Source: Bog-473 sp963726005
GTDB taxonomy: Bacteria; Actinomycetota; Acidimicrobiia; Acidimicrobiales; RAAP-2
Reading direction: 5' to 3'
Assembly: GCA_963726005.1 (NCBI GenBank)
Contig: CAVSAT010000002.1
Location: 372,001 to 436,000, forward strand
Length of the DNA: 64,000 nt
The notes below the pieces were generated by a model. The model saw only the letters and a list, made by a program, of their open reading frames with translations. It did no database searches and was not told the DNA's origin. The translations under genes and the position numbers were made by a program. This document shows positions 60,733-64,000 of this stretch, piece by piece. Positions within the stretch are counted from its first letter, which is position 1. Every line of letters starts with the position of its first letter.

Positions 60733-62451
60733 TCACACCTCCCCGATCGCCGCGATCGCGGCCTCGAGGGAGGAATAGAAGCGGTCACGATCGAGCGTCT
60801 CGAACAACCCGTACCGAAACACCAGATCCTGCAGCCGGGTTCGCATCTCCGCGAACGCCATGCGAATACCCATGGTATTGAGCTCACCGTCGAGCTGTTC
60901 GAGCATCCGGGCTGCGGATACGTCGACGTCGGTTATTGCCTGGCACTGGACGACGACCCATGACGGGTGGCGGTCACGGACGATGCGACGGATCTGGGTC
61001 CGAAAGGCTGAAGAGTTTGCGAAGAACAGTGGAGCCTCCCAGCGATAGACCACAACGCCCGGGACTTCGCGCGCGTCGGGGTACCGCCTCACGTTGTGCC
61101 ACCCTCCCACTTCCTCCACCTGGCCCAGGACCGCTCCATGGGGTTGCCAACTGCGGCGGAAGAACAGCAGCACCGCCAGGGCCACGGCGATGACGATCCC
61201 CTGGAGGACGCCAAGCACGATCACGCCCAGGCTGGCGACCACCGACAGGGCCAGGGCGCTTTTCCGAACCCGGTAGTAGCGCACCAGGGCTTCCAGGTCG
61301 AGCAGCGAGAGAGCGGCGGCGATCAGCACGGCGGCAAGAGCGGACTGGGGGAGGTCGGCCAACAGCGAATTGAAAAACAGCAACAGTGACACGACGATTC
61401 CGGCTCCGACCAACGACGCGAGTTGGGACTTCGCCCCCGCCTGCTCGACCACCGCCGTGCGCGACCCGCTGGTCGACACGGCGAAGCCCTGGAGGAAGCC
61501 CGCGGCGAGGTTGGCCGCTCCGATACCGATCATCTCCTGGTTGGGATCCACCTCCTCCCCTCGGCGGGCCCCGAAGCTCGAGGATGTCGCGATCGTGTCC
61601 GCCAGCGATACCAGCGTGATGCCCACGGCCGCGACCATCAAGGGTCCGACATCGGCGAACTTCGTCCAGGGGAGGGAGGGCGCAGGGACCCCCTTGGGGA
61701 GCGTGCCCACGGTCGACACCCCGTGCGCGTGCAGGTCGAGGACGGCGGAGACGGCGGTGGCCGCCACGATGCCCACGAGGACGGCGGGGACGACCTTGGT
61801 GAATCGGGGCAGCACCAGCAGAATGGCCAGCACGCCCAGGCCGATCACGAGTGCGGCCCCGACGGTGCCGTCGAGCCCGAGAACGAAGGCCTTGCACTCG
61901 GGACCGAAACCCTCAGCGTCCGTCGAGAACCCGAAGAGCTTGGGCAGCTGGCCGACGATGATGATGAGGGCGAGGCCGTTCATGTAGCCGACCTGCACCT
62001 CGCTCGAGAGCAGGTCGGCGACGAAGCCGAGCCGCCCGATACCCAGCCCGATCTCGATGACGGCGACGATCACGGCGAGCATTCCGGCCAGCGCAATGGC
62101 ACGGTGCATGTCTCCGCCCGCGACCAGCAGTGGCATGAGGGCGGCAAAGATCATGGGTGATATCGACGAATCTGGACCCAGGACGAGGATGCGGGACGGC
62201 CCGAAGACCGCATAGCCGACGAGGCATCCGATGGACGTGTACAAGCCGGTCACTGCGGGGAGCCCCGCTAACTCGGCGTACGCCAACCCCTGAGGCACCA
62301 GGATGGCCGCGAGCACGACACCTGCGACGAGGTCGGAGCGCAGCCACCGCCGATGGTACGTCCGAGCGACCCGGAGACCCGGAATCCACCTGGCAATCCC
62401 CGAGGGCTCTTCGCTCACCGTACTCCCGTTCGATTTGTGACCTTCGGCCAT
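60733..62451 (-). CDS. SulP-family inorganic anion transporter with STAS domain
   Basis: A 572-residue transporter of the SLC26/SulP family (sulfate, bicarbonate or other anions). The membrane domain opens with WLRSDLVAGVVLAAILVPQGLAYAELAGLP [split], the signature of the family, with FVADLLSSEVQVGYMNGLAL and ATSSSFGARRGEEVDPNQEMIGIGAANLAAG [split] later. A C-terminal STAS domain spans about residues 435-560 (VVVQCQAITDVDVSAARML). The anion is not decidable. ATG 62449-62451 follows GGGGTG; a TAGGTT box lies upstream. It is divergent from the kinase gene. Confidence 0.94.
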   Translation of the reverse strand: MAEGHKSNGSTVSEEPSGIARWIPGLRVARTYHRRWLRSDLVAGVVLAAILVPQGLAYAELAGLPAVTGLYTSIGCLVGYAVFGPSRILVLGPDSSISPMIFAALMPLLVAGGDMHRAIALAGMLAVIVAVIEIGLGIGRLGFVADLLSSEVQVGYMNGLALIIIVGQLPKLFGFSTDAEGFGPECKAFVLGLDGTVGAALVIGLGVLAILLVLPRFTKVVPAVLVGIVAATAVSAVLDLHAHGVSTVGTLPKGVPAPSLPWTKFADVGPLMVAAVGITLVSLADTIATSSSFGARRGEEVDPNQEMIGIGAANLAAGFLQGFAVSTSGSRTAVVEQAGAKSQLASLVGAGIVVSLLLFFNSLLADLPQSALAAVLIAAALSLLDLEALVRYYRVRKSALALSVVASLGVIVLGVLQGIVIAVALAVLLFFRRSWQPHGAVLGQVEEVGGWHNVRRYPDAREVPGVVVYRWEAPLFFANSSAFRTQIRRIVRDRHPSWVVVQCQAITDVDVSAARMLEQLDGELNTMGIRMAFAEMRTRLQDLVFRYGLFETLDRDRFYSSLEAAIAAIGEV

Positions 62452-62610
62452 GTCACCCCGTTCGTCGCCGAACCTACAATGCCGCGGAGCGAGGAATGAG
62501 GAAATGGTGCACGGTCATGACCACACCCGAGCGGCATCGGAGGCTCCATCGACCCAGTGACGTGAGCACCAGACGATCTCGTGGTGTGCTTCGGGGAGCG
62601 GCGACACCAC

Positions 62611-63969
62611 ATGCGTGACTGGGGTGGCGCCTCCACGGCTCGACAGCGGGCGCTGGCGATCGTCTCGCTCGTCGCGGTCGTGCTCCTCGCGGCCGCGCTG
62701 CTCGGCTTCCTGATCCGCAACGGCGTGTACGTCCTTGTCGGAACGGTCGGCTTCGCGCTGGCAGTCGCCGGCGGGTGGTGGGCGATCACGAAACGGGCTC
62801 CGCGGCGTGGATACGGAATCATCGGGATGGTCCTGGGTGCGGCACTCCTCGTCACCGCCTTGCTGGTAGCGGGGAACGAGGACTGGGCATCCTTCGTCCG
62901 AACGGTCATCTGCCTCGCGCTTCTCGCCATCGCCGTTCTGGCGGCGCGGGCGGCGTTCGGGTTGAGTCTCCGGACCAGCGCCGCAGGCCAGATACGCCAC
63001 GTGAACCGACCGTCACACCCGGTCCTGCTGTGCAACCCGTGGTCGGGCGGTGGGAAGGTCCAGAAGTTCGAGTTGGTGGAGTTGGCATCCTCACTCGGGG
63101 TCGAGACCGTGATGCTCGACCACGGGCTCGACCTCGCACAGTTGGCGCAAGACGCGATCTCCCGGGGTGCCGACTGCCTCGGGATGGCCGGTGGAGATGG
63201 CTCACAGGCGCTTGTGGCCTCCATCGCAGTGGAGCACGACCTTCCCTTCGTGTGCGTGGCCGCTGGCACCAGGAACCACTTCGCCCTTGATCTCGGGCTG
63301 GACCGCCGAGACCCGCGCCAGAGCGTGTACGCGTTCCGCGATGGCCTGGAGCGCCGAGTCGACTATGCGACGGTGAACGGCCGGTTCTTCGTCAACAACG
63401 TGTCGCTGGGCGTCTATGCCACCATCGTGCAGCAGGAGGGCTACCGGGAGGCCAAGGTGGCCACCACGAAACAGCTGCTTCCCGAGCTGGTGGGCGAGAC
63501 ACAGAAGCCCTTCGATCTGCAGCTTGTGACGCCCGACGGCACCGAGGTCGACGGATCCTTTCTCGTGATGGTGTCGAACAACCCCTACGTGCTCGCGGCG
63601 TCGCCCAGCACGTCCCAGCGCCTCCGTCTCGACACGGGGCTGCTCGGTGTCTTCGCCGTCACGGCGAAGACCGCTGCGCAGGCCGCCGAGGTGGTCGCCC
63701 TGGCCCTAGCCGGACAAGGTGGTCGGAGCGGTCACGCCTTCGAGTTCAGCTGCCCGAGCTTCGAGATCACCTCCCGCTCCGGCACGGCCTTCGCGGGCGT
63801 CGACGGCGAGGCCCTCGAACTGGAGACACCGATGACCTTCTGCGCCCACCCACAGGGCCTGCGCATACTGGTCCCGGAGGGCAACATCGAGATCGCGCTG
63901 AGACGTCAGTCCCGCGGTGTGCACGTGCGCGATCTTGTCCTCCTCGCGAAAGGCATGCAGCCCGCCTGA
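62611..63969 (+). CDS. membrane-anchored diacylglycerol kinase-like protein
   Basis: A 452-residue protein. Four hydrophobic segments cover residues 15-110 (ALAIVSLVAVVLLAAALLGFL, YVLVGTVGFALAVAGGWWAI, IIGMVLGAALLVTALLVAG, TVICLALLAIAVLAARAA). A lipid-kinase catalytic domain follows: NPWSGGGKVQKFE, the nucleotide motif GMAGGDGSQALVA with GGDGS at residues 194-198, AAGTRNHFALDLGL, NNVSLGVYA and a beta-rich C-terminal part (FEITSRSGTAFAGVDGE). Substrate may be diacylglycerol, undecaprenol or another lipid. ATG 62611-62613 is chosen; a GTG at 62581 in frame is possible. Confidence 0.9.
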   Translation: MRDWGGASTARQRALAIVSLVAVVLLAAALLGFLIRNGVYVLVGTVGFALAVAGGWWAITKRAPRRGYGIIGMVLGAALLVTALLVAGNEDWASFVRTVICLALLAIAVLAARAAFGLSLRTSAAGQIRHVNRPSHPVLLCNPWSGGGKVQKFELVELASSLGVETVMLDHGLDLAQLAQDAISRGADCLGMAGGDGSQALVASIAVEHDLPFVCVAAGTRNHFALDLGLDRRDPRQSVYAFRDGLERRVDYATVNGRFFVNNVSLGVYATIVQQEGYREAKVATTKQLLPELVGETQKPFDLQLVTPDGTEVDGSFLVMVSNNPYVLAASPSTSQRLRLDTGLLGVFAVTAKTAAQAAEVVALALAGQGGRSGHAFEFSCPSFEITSRSGTAFAGVDGEALELETPMTFCAHPQGLRILVPEGNIEIALRRQSRGVHVRDLVLLAKGMQPA

Positions 63970-64000
63970 GCTCAGAACCGGTTCGGCACCTCGTGCCGAT

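Noticed and set aside
1..64000. tRNA genes, CRISPR arrays, insertion sequences and prophage
   Set aside because: No cloverleaf with a GGTTCGANTCC-type arm, no array of spaced repeats, no transposase and no phage structural gene were seen. The single tyrosine recombinase is the housekeeping XerC type beside rpsB.

Overview
This is a high-GC chromosomal window from an actinobacterium, most likely a member of Acidimicrobiia (inference). The evidence is the actinobacterial housekeeping order (rpsB-tsf-pyrH-frr-cdsA-dxr-rseP-ispG; obg-proB-proA; rne-rplU-rpmA; mreBCD-mrdA; tig-clpP-clpX-folC-ndk), an MtrA/MtrB/LpqB-like set, an F420-type luciferase-like oxidoreductase, a mycothiol-type DinB protein, and many genes that start without a ribosome binding site 6-9 nt after a TANNNT promoter box. 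No tRNA, rRNA, CRISPR array, insertion sequence or replication origin was seen.

Layout. 1-7.8 kb: translation, pyrimidine, phospholipid and isoprenoid operon on the minus strand, cut by the left edge inside ispG. 7.9-13.2 kb: XerC-type recombinase, an orphan peptide-binding lipoprotein-like solute binder, and a response regulator-histidine kinase-GerMN lipoprotein operon. 13.2-24 kb: rsfS and nadD, then a block of accessory genes (luciferase-like oxidoreductase, DAHP synthase, secreted repeat/glycosidase protein, SnoaL-like protein, two P-loop kinases, GNAT acetyltransferase, methyltransferase, universal stress protein, serine hydrolase, YjbR protein). 24-30 kb: histidine phosphatase, VWA/CoxE and MoxR genes translationally coupled to proA-proB-obg. 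30-36.3 kb: amidohydrolase, DtxR regulator, copper amine oxidase, purine nucleoside phosphorylase, cupin, VOC proteins. 36.3-52.4 kb: ribosomal proteins L27/L21, RNase E/G, the two radical-SAM partner genes, the elongasome genes, ndk, folC, clpX, clpP, tig, a DinB protein and a 51-residue zinc ribbon. 52.4-64 kb: D-aminoacylase-like amidohydrolase, hydrolase-cyclase, DoxX-Rieske fusion, secreted repeat/beta-helix protein, EamA transporter, SulP transporter and a membrane-anchored diacylglycerol kinase-like protein.

Two features stand out. First, two secreted proteins (16.8-18.3 kb and 57.1-59.3 kb) share a 42-residue repeat module, probably a beta-propeller, joined to unrelated C-terminal domains (a GH25-like barrel and a right-handed beta-helix). 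Second, the sequence contains about two dozen single-base frameshifts, many in essential genes (rpsB, aroF, folC, the MtrB-like kinase). The cleanest cases are one-base insertions next to an identical base, so most are probably sequence or assembly errors. They create false gene fusions (rpsB-tsf, aroF-repeat protein, aminoacylase-cyclase), which are annotated here as separate genes.
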